DNA from: Cycas panzhihuaensis
Lineage: Eukaryota; Cycadophyta
Assembly: GCA_023213395.1 (NCBI GenBank)
Contig: CM041465.1
Coordinates: 189,169,741-189,233,740, forward strand
Reading direction: 5' to 3'
DNA length: 64,000 nucleotides
Part shown: in pieces, positions 47,198-58,706 of the stretch
Layout: every line of letters starts with the position of its first letter
Position numbering within the stretch: position 1 is the stretch's first letter
Notes under the pieces: model-generated
Database searches by the model: none
The model's input: only the letters and a program-made list of their open reading frames with translations
What the model was told of the DNA's origin: nothing
Made by a program: the position numbers and the translations under genes

Positions 47198-49590
47198 ATG
47201 TATGCGATGGTTCTCTCGTCACTTGCGAGGCCTTCTTTGTTGGAAGACTCTTCTTATCATCTCCTTCCTTCGTTAGATTCTGATTCGACCATAGAAGAAT
47301 TCTCTTCAGATTGGGAATATCATTTCTATGGTTATGAATCTCATGAGCCATCCACCTCCTTCCAAAGGGCTACTTAAGAGGGTGAGGACCCTATTTTTTA
47401 CCCAGGTGACCAAGAACACTAACAAGTCCATCACCTTTCCACTCATGAAGTGGAGGTGTCTTCTCCTTTAGAGTTCTACCACCTTGGTGGTGACTCTCAT
47501 GAGGATCATCCCATGGGGTCTGCCTCATATAAGGAACCTTCCACCTCTTATGATTAGGTGGGCAACCCCCCCTAGATGTTGTGGAAGCCCTTAACCAATG
47601 CTTCCAAGCTATTAACCTCTAATCACATCCTAAGTAGTTGGATGATATCTTCTGATGCATCATGCTTCCTTCTTCCACATCTACTCCACCTTGTCCATCT
47701 TGTTTGACTCCCTTACTTATAACGAAGCCGTCCCTCACTTCCTCTTCCTCTTCCTATGGTCTATGTTCCTTAGGGACCACCCAGGGCATGTCCTCTTCCT
47801 AACTTGGGGTGAGCATGCCCTCCTCCAGTCAAACAACTACACCTCCACCAACAATAGTATATCCACCTCCTATTAGATCTAGGGGACCTGTATGCATCCC
47901 TACTTCTAGATGCATGGGGCCTAGCCCCATACATTCCTAAGCTTAACTTAGAGATCCTTCCTTTTACTTACCTTTAGGTTATGCTTCTCCACTGTGGGGA
48001 CACGATAAGGGAAATCCCTTTCCATTCTATGGGGTAGACCCCTTCCACCCATATGGGGTCGCACCACTTACAAGCGGCCCATGTGGGCAAAACCCAATTC
48101 CACACCCCTCTGTTCCATCCTTCTACGTCATCTCTCATATTTCACCTTTGCAAGAAGAGCAAGCCCCCTTCCAAAGTGCCATATCTCAAGCTCCTTTCCA
48201 ACAAGGGGTGTACCCACAAGGGGGGATGGGTCCCTCATACCCATCTGCTCCTCTACCAATTCCTATGAATGTGGAATTAGTACCTTCTCACTAAATGAGA
48301 GAAGGTCCCTATTGCCTTTTGAACCTAGTCTCCCAAGGAGGATTTGGTCAACCTTACACACCTCTTCCTCCACCTCTCGTTGATCCCATGATCTAACCAT
48401 AGGCAAATCCCTTCATGGATTATAGATCGACCCCTCTATCCATTGAGGTGCTAAGGACTAACTTACCACCTCACCCTCTTGAGGTTTCTAAATTCGATGG
48501 GGCTTCATCTCAAGACCCAACGGAGTATGTGAAAGGATTTTCCATGGTATGCATCGATTATTCTGCATATGATCATATCCTGACGAAACTCTTTCTGCAC
48601 TTCCTCTAAGGTGATGCCCTTAAATGGTTCTATCACTTTCCAACGTATTCTATTAACTCATTCCAACAACTCGTTGATAAGTTTGTCAATTATTTTGACA
48701 TAGCTCATCCTTTCGAGAGAAAAATGAAGGCTCTGTAGTCTCTTAAACAAGGTTACAATGAGATGAATTGTGACTTTGTAAGGTGCTTCCATGATCTTCT
48801 CCACTCCACTAAGGAAACCTTGCCTAAGGAGTTAAAGAGAGATCTCTTTGTCAATGCCCTACACCCTGAAGCCCACGTTGAAGTCCTTAAAATGGAGATA
48901 ATTATGTGTGATTCTGCCATAGCCAAGTGCTTGGTCCTCAAGGCAATTGAGATCTAAGTGGGTCTCAAGAAGCCTCTTAAGTCCTCACAACAGCATGAGG
49001 CACCTCCTCCACCTCATGAAACAAAAATCCAACAACCCCCTAGGTCTTCTTCTCATCCAACAGAAAAGACCTTGGATCTGTTAACCTTTGCTATACATTC
49101 TTTCAAATGTACCATGAAGGAGCTTAAACTCCAAGCCCCTTTATCCCCCACTTCATACAAACTAGTTCACCAAGCTTCTCAAGGCACACCCCAAAGGTGG
49201 TAATACCCAATCTTCTCAAATGAGGAAGCCTAACTCCTCTTCAGAGAAGAGATGGTATTCCGTTCATGGGGAGTGCTTTCACGAAGATTCACAATATAGG
49301 GACCAACACCTTAGAGCTGCCTCACAATATGACTCTGCCTCTAAATGGGCATCTAGGCCCAACCTAGAGTAATCCATCCATAAAGATCCTTTTCCCAAAC
49401 ATGGGGAATATGACTGAAATACCCAATAGAAAAGTAACCAAAATAAAGGAAGATCACCAAACCCTCGCCCTTTGTAAGCTAAAGGGAAGGGTGTAAGGAA
49501 ATCCTCCTCTTGTTCTAGCTCTCCTAATCACCATACTCCTTCCCCCTCTCGTTCTTGAAATAAGGGAAAGAGGGTCATTCAAATGCTTGA
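47198..49590 (+). pseudogene. gag: Tat gag, broken
   Basis: The frame opens at the ATG at 47198 (MYAMVLSSLARPSLLEDS) 130 bases after the PBS. An acidic, Ser/His-rich N-terminal part and a long Pro/Ser/Tyr-rich segment (about 47600-48400) follow. The capsid core is at about 48480-48957, with SKFDGASSQDPTEYV, GDALKWFYHFP, CFHDLLHSTKETLPKE and KRDLFVNALHPEAHVE. A basic tail (49000-49590) has a knuckle-like segment (WYSVHGECFHE) whose outer cysteines appear lost. Stops and at least one frame change interrupt it. The minus-strand Tat element has the same core at 32698-33190. Confidence 0.85.
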
Positions 49591-50044
49591 AACCATACCA
49601 TTGTATGCCCTAACTCGGTCCCAAGCAGCTAAAGAAGTGATAACCACTTCTTCTTCTACCCCTCATCTTGACCCTCTTTTGGAGACTCCTCCTTTGGAGA
49701 TCCCTCAGCTTCCCAAGACCATTCCCATGCATCCTAGTTGTTACGATTTTTGAAGGGCACTTCCCCAACCCACTATGAAGGGGAAGCCCTTCTCCATCAT
49801 TGACAAGCTTCACACCATGGCCACGGGGATGTCCATGATGGACGTCTTGAGAAGTTACCCTTAGCAACATACCCTTCTCTTAGAGACTTTGGTTTTAGAT
49901 GACACATTTGTTTATGCCTTGGGTATTGCTCTAAGTCGTGAACCCGTCATCTCCTTTGACCCCAAAGATCTTCCTCCAGCTGGTGAAAGGGAATGCCAAT
50001 GGTACTACCCCTTTACCATACCTATATACATACCTAAATGCACC

Positions 50045-50871
50045 CTTTGAAGGACTATTGTGGATAATGGTTCTTCTGTCAATGCCATACCCTTGTGCAT
50101 CATGAAAGAGCTTGGTATATCAACCATCAAATTGGTTACATGGTGCTGTCAAGGTTATGATGGTAGCAAAAAGACACCCTTGGGATCAGTTTCCATTCCT
50201 CTTACTCTTGAGGATAAAACTATCCTCACTGATATCATAGTCCTTGATGTAGACGTGGACTACAACCTCTGTTGGGACATCCATGGTTCAACCAAATAGG
50301 AGCTGTGTGCTCATCTTATTGGAGACAACTTAAATTCATCCATGAGGGGTGAATGAAGGTTGTCTCTCGGGAGCCTCCCCCTTCTGCCCATGCCTCTACT
50401 TATTCTATCAATATTCCTAGTTTGTCCCACCTAGAAGAAGGTCCTCCCCCTTCTTCCTTAAACCTTATCTATTTTGCCTCTATTAGTGGAGTGAGCTATG
50501 GATACCTAGATGTGATTAGCGACAATGAGTCTGACAGTGAGGATGAGGACCTCCCTCATCCCATATCCCTCCTAAACATGAATAAGAGGCACTCTCTTCA
50601 TTCTAGGCCCCGACATATAGCCGCTTCCATTGAGGAGTCTGTTCCTCCTCTTGGGTCATATATCATTGCTCCTGCCTCCCGTGCACCCTCCCATATCACC
50701 TCTCCTCCAGCCTTATCACCCCCATTGAGTGATGAAGTGGGGAAACCTCTTGTCACCTACTGCGAGTGGTCACTTTCTGACTCTTCTAAAGATCCTCTTG
50801 ATTATGCAGAGTGGTGGATAGATTGCTATGACCCCATTACTCCTTCCACTTCTCATCCTTCATCTTCTTGA
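50045..50871 (+). pseudogene. pol: Tat protease and downstream spacer, broken
   Basis: Protease: TIVDNGSSVNAIPL with the active-site Asp-Asn-Gly, then SIPLTLEDKTILTDI and VLDVDVDYNL (50060-50299). One frame change leads to a 170-codon Ser/Pro/acidic spacer (50353-50871) with an ESDSEDEDL run. It has no recognised domain but is shared with the minus-strand Tat copy. The protease would cut the polyprotein into its parts. Confidence 0.78.
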
Positions 50872-50874
50872 AGC

Positions 50875-53800
50875 GTGGTCATCCATGGGGTGGACTACTT
50901 CGAGGATGATGAAGCATTACTTGAGCATTTAGTAGGCTCCATAACTAATTTCCCTCCTAGTTACCATAGACTAGGCCACTATAAGATCTTAGCCATTAGG
51001 TCACCTCTAACTGACCTAAACCCATCTTCTTCTTCTTTGCCCCCTCCTGTTGACTAAGCCCCCCTTTACTTCAAGGAAGGAAATGCCATGTGCATGGGGG
51101 AAACTAAGGACATCGTCCTTTCTCTCGGTAATGTCATAAAGGTGGGAGCGAAATGCTCTCTTGATGAAATGAAGGAATATACCCTTTTGTTCTAGGAATT
51201 TTGTGATGTTTTTACATAGGACTACTATGATTTGAAGGGAATAGACCCTTCTATCATTACCCAAAACCTTACCACCATCTCAGGTGCTCATCCTATGTGG
51301 TAAAAATAATGCCCTTTTCACCCAAAACTCTCAGCTGTCATGAAGATAGAAGTTGAGAAACTCCTAGACATGGGGTTAATTACTTCCATCGACTACCCCA
51401 AGTGGGTCTCAAATATCGTCCCCATTACTAAAACCAATGGGATGATTAAGATATGTATTGACTTTCATGACATCAACAACGTATGTCCTAAGGATAACTT
51501 CCCTCTTCCCTTCATCGATTAAATCATTGATCAAACCACCAGGTTTGAAGTCATGTCCTTAATGGATGACTTCTCAGGTTATAACCAAATCCAAATCTCC
51601 CCTAAAGATTGTTACAAGACAACCTTTACCATGCCTTAGGGCACCTTTTCTTACAAAGTGATACCCTTTGGGCTTAAGAATGCAGGTGCCACTTATCAAA
51701 GGGTGATGCAATTTGTCTTTCATGACCTTATTAACAAAACCCTAGAGGTTTTTATGGATGACATGATGGGCCTCTCACGTATTAGGGCCCACCATCCTGC
51801 TAATTTGCAGGCCATCTTTACTTGATGTTACAAATATCATGTAAGTCTAAACCCTATTAAATATGTGTTTGTTGTGACAGATAGTAAACTCCTTGGATTC
51901 TTAGTTTCAAAACAAGGTATCCAGATTGACCCTAATAAAGTCAAGGCCATCCTTGGCATGTTACCTACTAGGACCTAATGACAAATTAAGTCATTCCTAG
52001 GTAGATTAGGTTTCCTTAGGTGTTTCTTAGTAAACTTCACCATAAATGTAAAACCCCTTACCAACCTATTAAAGAAAGGGCCCCCATTTGTTTGATCTTT
52101 GAAGGCCTAGCAAGCCTTCGAGGAGCTTAAAAGAGCTCTCACTTTTTCCCTAACTTTGACGCCTCCTCTTTTCAATAGGCCCTTCATCCTATACACCTTG
52201 GCTACTGACAAATCCTTGGATGCGATGCTAGCCCAAGAGGATGACTTGAGAACTGAAAGAGCTATTTATTTTACTAGCCACACCCTTATTGTCGCTGAGC
52301 TTAATTACTCTCTTAATAAGGAGGAATGGCTCTCATTGGTACATGCTACTAAGAAGTTCAGGCACTACTTACTCAGAAACACTACTCAGGTGATCATCCA
52401 GTTTGATCCCTTGATGTACTTGTTAACCCAATCTAACCTGACAGGTAGGACTGGTAAGTGGGTCGTCCTCCTCCAAGAATTTGATCTATAAATCATCAAC
52501 AAGAAATTAAAGAAGGGGATGGTGGTTGCTAAACAATTAGCCAACACCCCCATCCCAAATCCTTCTTATGCTCTTGTCGATGATTCCTTGCCCGATGATC
52601 CCATTTTAACCATTTAGGATTCATCCCCCCATCCATTGGCTAATAGAGAGTGGTATGAAGACATTGTGTGATACCTTGCTGATCAGCAGTATCACCCTAG
52701 TACGAGCGACAAGATAAAGTCGTGCATTAGGGCTACTACCAAGTAGTATTTCCTCATGGGAGAGGTATTGTACAAGAGGTCTTTCGATGGGATCCTTCTC
52801 TGGTATGTCAACCCTGACAAGGTAGACTAAATACTTCATGAGTGCCATAATGAAATTTATGGAGGTCATTTTGGGGGTTAATCCATGGCCTAAAGGATCC
52901 TTTACATGGGTTATTATTGGTTATCTATTAGTCATCCCTCTTCAAGGATGCTCATGCTTATGCCCTGCAATGTCATCAGTGTCAAGAGCACGCCAACGTC
53001 ACCCATTTACCTTCTAAGGCTTTGCACCCCATCATCTCACTGTAATCCTTCTCGCAATGGGGACTAGACCTCATTGGGGCCATAACCCCCCCTTGTTGCA
53101 ACACAAGTTCATATTTCCTATGATGAAATACTTTACTAAATCGGCTGAAGCAGTCCCCCTATCCTCTACTTCTCATAAGATGATAACCACCTTTGTCTAC
53201 TAGCATATTATTTGTTGATTAGGGGTCCTTGATGTCTTGATTATGGACAATAGAACCCCTTTTTATAATGAAGAAATGGACGAACTTTATGAGAAATTTA
53301 AGATCTATTACAAAACCTCCTCTCCTTACTACCCTCTAGCCAATGACCAAGTAGAATCATTTAATAAAACCCTCATAAATATCTTGAAGAAAACCATTGC
53401 CCAATCTAAAAAATATTGGTATCTTCAACTCCCTTCTGCTCTATGGATGTATCGCACATCTATCCATACAACTACAGGGATGACTCTGTTATCCCTTATG
53501 TACAAAACTAAGGTGGTTCTCCCATTAGAAGTGGAGATCTCTTCCTTGCAATTTCCCTTTAGGGTCTTATTGATGAGGAGTCCTTCTACTAGGCTCATCT
53601 CCTAGAACTCAAAGCCCTAAATGAGAAGCACTTGGTTGCATACCAAGAAAATCTCACCTTTAAGGCTATGGTGTGGAAGACATATGACAAAAGCCTTTTC
53701 CCTCACCCCTTGCATTCTAGGGACCATGTCCTCAAGTTCAAATACCTTCATGATCGCTTGGCCAAATTCAAACCTAAATGGGTTGGTCCCTTTATCATTC

Positions 53801-53901
53801 TTAAAAGCCTTAATAATGATGCTTACAGGATTGCAACCTTGGAGGGTCTTGAATTTGAAAAAGTTGCCAATGGTAAGTTCCTCAAGAAATTCTATGTGTG
53901 A
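50875..53901 (+). pseudogene. pol: Tat RT-RNase H-integrase, broken
   Basis: RT spans about 51330-51960. It has KLLDMGLITSIDYPKWVSN, VCPKDNFPLPFID, MDDFSGYNQIQISP, and catalytic FMDD at 51751-51762 in the place of YVDD. RNase H spans about 52150-52500 (LYTLATDKSLDAMLAQ, the Asp present). Integrase follows. The zinc region is at about 52840-53000 with a CHQCQ pair. The core Asp is in SQWGLDLIG (about 53060), the second in IMDNRTPF (about 53244), and the Glu in NDQVESFNKTL (about 53351). The C-terminal KWVGPFIILKSL is at 53632-53901. Stops at 51061, 51520, 52099 and others, and frame changes near 52980, 53100 and 53600, break it. Confidence 0.88.
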
Positions 53902-54640
53902 TTGTCCTTACTCCCGAGTAGGCCATCCCCTTTCCTCTCTCTGAAATGAGCCTAAACTACCACTCTAAGCACGTCCTCATTCCCCCCAACTACAGGTGGA
54001 ATGACAGTTTAGGGTGGCTTTCCTATCTCTCCATTTTTCTTCTGTGACACCTTGTGTTTCCATCTCAAGGGAAACCTTTCCTTCTTGTTGGATGTATTGG
54101 TTCTAACAACTTTTGAGTTTGAAAATGCACTCCAACTAGGGTTTCATGCTTGAGTACCCATACTCTATCTTTCCCACAAATGCTTTCTTTGCATATCTTA
54201 CTATGCTCCTTCGATGAATATGTATGGCTCCCCATCTCCTAGCCTCATAGGTGCCTATCACCTATGCTCATGGTAATTATATGTGCCCTCTATGAGTATG
54301 ACCCTACATGAAAGGAAGTGTAGGCATCTCCCATATGATCTAATAACAAAAGCCATATAACAACCAACTAAATCATCATGATGTATAGCCCTTCATGCAC
54401 TCGTGTACCTATGTCTATATATATACAAACATATAAACAAAACTTATAATAAATGCATCATCATACACCATCATAACACCATTATCATACATTAAATGGG
54501 GAGCCAATAGGCCCCCATCTATATACATAAAGAATCATATCATACAAAATAATATGGTACATCATCCATGAGAAGCTAGAGTCCTTCTAGGGAAGAGTAC
54601 AATCATGTGGTAACATATGGTGACTCCCTGGAGGTCTAGT
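53902..54640 (+). other. Non-coding spacer after Tat integrase
   Basis: AT-rich with CATCATACACCATCATAACACC-like repeats near 54450-54490. The same stretch recurs at 63390-63600 in the truncated Tat copy. Confidence 0.55.
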
Positions 54641-54649
54641 GCTCTCCCA

Positions 54650-56640
54650 GTCAAAACTCATCATACCCTACTCTTCGGCCCTCTTGTGCTCAAGGGGTAT
54701 CGTCTCCTAGGCAGTGTGATCCCTCCCTAGGAGATGAAATACCTCCTAGGCTCCTCCTATACCACTATGAGGATGGGAGCTCATAGTGGTCACCACCATC
54801 ATGTGTATCTGAGTCCTACTCTGTGATGACCTTGCGGCCATCTAGTCCAATGGTTGATCATATAATGCTTGGATATGATCCATCTCTTCCTCCACTCCTA
54901 TGAGTCTCTCCTCCAGCATAACTATCCTGATGTGGCTCTCTACATCACCACCTGCTCCTCCACCCTAAGCCTCCAGTGCTTAGACTTGACCTTATAAGGC
55001 ATCTCTCTCTGTGTGGGTCTCGTCCAGCTCTCCCTGTAGTTGTCCCACTCTCATATGGTGCTCCTAGTACTCCACTACCCATATGTCCCTAGCTCTGATT
55101 AATGGGGAAAATGCTGCTATGTATGCCCCTACTGATCGAGGCTCCTTTCCAGCTTAAATGGGAGGTTTCCCCTTTGTGTAGACCTAGGGGAATACCTCCT
55201 GGCATATTGTCTCTATCAACCTCCCCATCTCCACTACTCATGGCAAGTCAAACACATCATGTGTTAGTCCATATACCCATATATTAAACCCTTGAAGCAA
55301 AATCAAAGTAAACTATCTAGTCACCTAGTGGTCGAAAGATGATAGGGAAAGGTAGTATCTCACCTCCTAGGATGGCTGGCTCCTCTACTCGGATGACCAC
55401 CTCCTCATCGGGGCCTCTCTACATGGTTAGTACCTCCTTATCCTCGGGTACCACCTCACCTACCGTGTGGCCTACCAGGGCATCTCCTCCTCCCTATGCC
55501 ACTACTGCTACCACTGTTTCCACTACCTTATCTCTGCCTACCACCCTTAGTCTCCAAACTAGTGTGCGTGGTGGTCTTCCTCCTCGTGCTATCCCTAAAG
55601 GACCCCTCTCACCTCTAGCAGTCCTTAATAGACCTACCTCACTGCTTGCTACTCCTGATGGGCATGTCTCATCACCTTCATCATCTCCATTGTCATCACC
55701 ACCATCTCTACGGGCACCTCCTACCTCGTCATCACTATCTCACCTCACTCCTCTATACGAGTTTGACGTATAGTCTACCAGAGTGAGGAGGTCTAGTGAT
55801 GTCACCTCCACTAATCATCTAACATGTACCTAGTCCTTAGTCCCCCTAAACTGAGTCTTCCACTTGTGCACCATAGGAGCTCAGACTAAGATAGGGTATG
55901 GTCCTCTTGATGGTGCTACCACCCCAAAATGATAAAAAAACCAACACTGTAGTAGCATACAATAGGAGAATCCTCTTCTCCCTGTCACCTTAGTCGCATT
56001 TAACTAGGCAACTATATTTTCTACTATTGCGATAGCCTAATCCAGTCTCTCCCTAGTCTCACATCTCTTGATAATATCCATCCACCCGCCATGTATGCCT
56101 CTATAGTTATGCTTCTAGGAAATCCAGAACATAATGCCCCATGTAATCAACTTCCTCAATTGAGGAATCTACGACATAACCATAGTCTGGACTAACATCC
56201 CTTACCTATCCCACCTATCCTGGTTAGTAAAAAACATGGATGCCTCCATGTGTATGACATCCATGCTAGGTAGTGTTCCCAATGATGCTGGCACTCCCCT
56301 TGCTGGTACACCTAGGATCCTTTGAACGTCTCTTAGTATAATGGTAACATCCCCCACTTGGGGAAGGTGGAAGACAGGCTGCCTACGATCCTAATGGGAG
56401 ACTATGTCTACTAGGAGGTGCTAATTTAATGAGTACTGGGGGGTCTTGTTAATCTTTAGTAACCTATATCACCCTAATATCCATCTGTCCCCTCATGTCA
56501 TCATCTTAAGAAAACTCATCATGATAATCCCTATATTCTTGTGGTTGTCTACCACGATAACTACCTGCAAAAAGCATCCAACAAATCAGTCAGAACACTC
56601 CACACTCAGCTTGCTTGCCCTCAGGTTGTATTTCCCCCTC
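54650..56640 (-). pseudogene. Antisense extra ORF of the Tat element with plant-mobile-domain-like motif
   Basis: Opposite to pol, between integrase and the additional RNase H. The minus strand reads LLVDIVSH then DRRQPVFHLPQVGDVTIILR and DVQRILGVPARGVPA (about 56430-56290). It fits the plant mobile domain (PMD) hallmark L..RW..(x)FHLP.GEMT.TL.DV..LLGLP..G.P. More open sequence follows to about 55900, then a Pro/Arg/acidic stretch. A coiled-coil-like segment follows (HIRIVMLEERLIGVEEEMDH and on, about 54930-54820). Stops and at least one frame change interrupt it. Antisense ORFs in this position are known in Tat-lineage elements such as Grande. The PMD reading is by motif only; its role in the element is unknown. 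Confidence 0.6.
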
Positions 56641-57780
56641 TCTAGGTTGAGTTTGGCACCTCTCCTGGTTATTTTTCTTCTTCCTGCATCAGAGTTTGAC
56701 ATGGGCCCCACTGAGATTTTAGTATTTTCTCAGCCGCCCTGCAACAAACTAGCGCAGCACTGTGATTTTCATTGTGGGGCCTTTCATACCTCCCTCAAAA
56801 GGGGGAGAATACCCAAAAAACCCAATTTTTTTTCATCTAAGTGGACTACAGTCAGGCCCACTAGGACTAGGGCTACCTAATGCCCTAGTCCTCTCCCTCT
56901 TTAGGCCCAAATCGAGCTCTAAGCGATCCCAAATTACTCTTAAAGGGCCAAAAGTCACCTCAAAAATGTAAAAAATACATTAAATATAATCGACAAAATG
57001 GAATAGGTTGGGGGTGATCCACTTACTGAGTCCAGCCTCGCTATTGCCATCTCGTCATCCTGGCCTCATCAACTGTCTCTGTGCCTTGATCTAACGGTTG
57101 GATCTCCCCTTGCATGCCTTCGAAGTTGGACAACGCTCTGCTGCGTAAGGGAAATGGCTCTAAATCGATCACAAGCTCATAAAAATGAATTCCATTTTCT
57201 CTAAGTTTCCTTTATATAGGCATGGATCCCGACAGGCACTTCCTCCGTTCCTCCGACCATGATAACCCTTATGACTACCTCTTTTCCTATATAACTTTTG
57301 TCTTCTAGGTTCGTCTACTGTTTCACCTTTGGGGCCTCCATGTTTTGCCTCCTTGGTGTATTTATGACGACCCCTTCAGTCTTTCATAGACCCCTTCTAT
57401 CTCGATTTTTGTACCACCCCAAAATATGCCTATGTTTATACTCATTTGGCTTGTTTTGCCACCCTGATTCCATTTCTGTCACTTGTTCAAGCCTTTGGGG
57501 CTCCCAAAGGAAGTGCCTCCCTCATTTTGGACCTCGTTGAGGCCCTTTTAGCAACCTTTGGGACCCTAAAGGGGCCCTTTTTTCTATTATTTCCTTCCCT
57601 TCCATTGGGTCAGTCTCCTCGTCTATGGGTAGCCTCCTTCTAGGGATCTTATGTCTTCCATGGTCCCTATTCATAGCCTTTTGAGTGCTTTATAGCCTGG
57701 GTGCTACCTCTCACATCTTCCTTTGCTTGCTGACCCCATCACTACTTATCTTCTTTAACTATCCAACCGAGACCCTCATC
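56641..57780 (+). other. Tat internal spacer before the additional RNase H
   Basis: No domain recognised. Several short frames (56762-56971, 57298-57643) lack signatures. A TATATAA lies at 57286-57292 in sense orientation; whether it acts as an internal promoter cannot be told. Confidence 0.45.
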
Positions 57781-58200
57781 CCCTTACCATGGCATTACTC
57801 ATCTTCATCAATGATGGAAGTCGTGGTAACCCAGGACCTTCCACCACCACATGGATCCTCTACGATCCCTTGAGATATTACTACCTTCATTTTGGGGTCT
57901 TCCTTCTCAAAGCTACTAATAACAAAGTTGAGTATATGGTTGTTATTGAAGCCCTTACCATCGCACTCTGCTTCTACTTCAGACCTGTCATTCTTCTTTG
58001 CAACTCTCAGGTTGTTCTGTCACAACTCACCCAGGTTTACCAAGCGTATTGCCCACACTTATAGGCCCTTGCCTTGACCACTAGGTCCTTTTTTTCTGAA
58101 TTTTCTTCCATAAATATCTGACATATTTCCCAGAATTGTAACACTAAGGTAGATGGCCTAGTCCATTTCATCCTCTAGCATCTCCTTCCTCTCCTCGATG
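57780..58200 (+). pseudogene. Additional RNase H domain (aRNH) of the Tat element, broken
   Basis: FINDGSRGNPGPSTTTWILYD, then KATNNKVEYMVVIEALTIAL and LLCNSQVVLSQLTQVY follow the order of a type I RNase H fold. The first Asp and the Glu are present; the central Asp of the DS pair is Asn. After a stop near 58061 the frame still reads NTKVDGLVHF, the terminal Asp region. It lies about 3.9 kb after integrase, not between RNase H and integrase. The minus-strand Tat copy has the same domain at 24850-25310. Confidence 0.8.
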
Positions 58201-58706
58201 ATCCTCATTAAGGAACCTGTCAGGTTTCCCAAGAACCCAAGTTTCAGATTATCCCACCTTCCACATTGCGATCCATTCACATCTTCAAAAGTTGATCACT
58301 AATAACGTTAAACTATGGTGACCACTAGATTTATTTTCTTTACTCTATCCTTCGTACCACTCCCAGTACATATTCCCCATTATTTTGACTCTTCTATGTA
58401 CATAACATCCCATTCATAACATCTATTTGATCATGTTTGTGATTACTACCACTATTTGCCTTGCACTCACACAATTAGGGGTATCTCCCATTTTATTATC
58501 ACTTCTAGTCAGCTCTAGGGCGATGCATAGGTAGCCCCTATGCTGCCACTCTCTCATCTCCTTAGCCATGCATTCTGCCATGACACTCGCCATTACCCTT
58601 AGTTGATAACATTGTTATATTTGTTATGTATTGTTAACTTTTTATTGCCAGCATTTGCCATCATGTTACACTTCTGAGCAATAAGGCTATACTATGAAAG
58701 GGGTAG
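58201..58706 (+). other. Tat 3' untranslated region and polypurine tract
   Basis: No coding signal. It ends with the purine-rich GAAAGGGGTAG (58697-58706) before the 3' LTR. Confidence 0.55.

Noticed and set aside
54420-54500. CATCATACACCATCATAACACC stretch as a CRISPR or satellite array
   Set aside because: The repeats are irregular and short, there are no spacers, and the sequence is an AT-rich spacer shared by two Tat copies.
55339-55773. 144-codon Ser/Thr/Pro-rich + strand frame
   Set aside because: Low-complexity frame opposite the antisense ORF. No domain, and the antisense reading has better support from motif and copy comparison.
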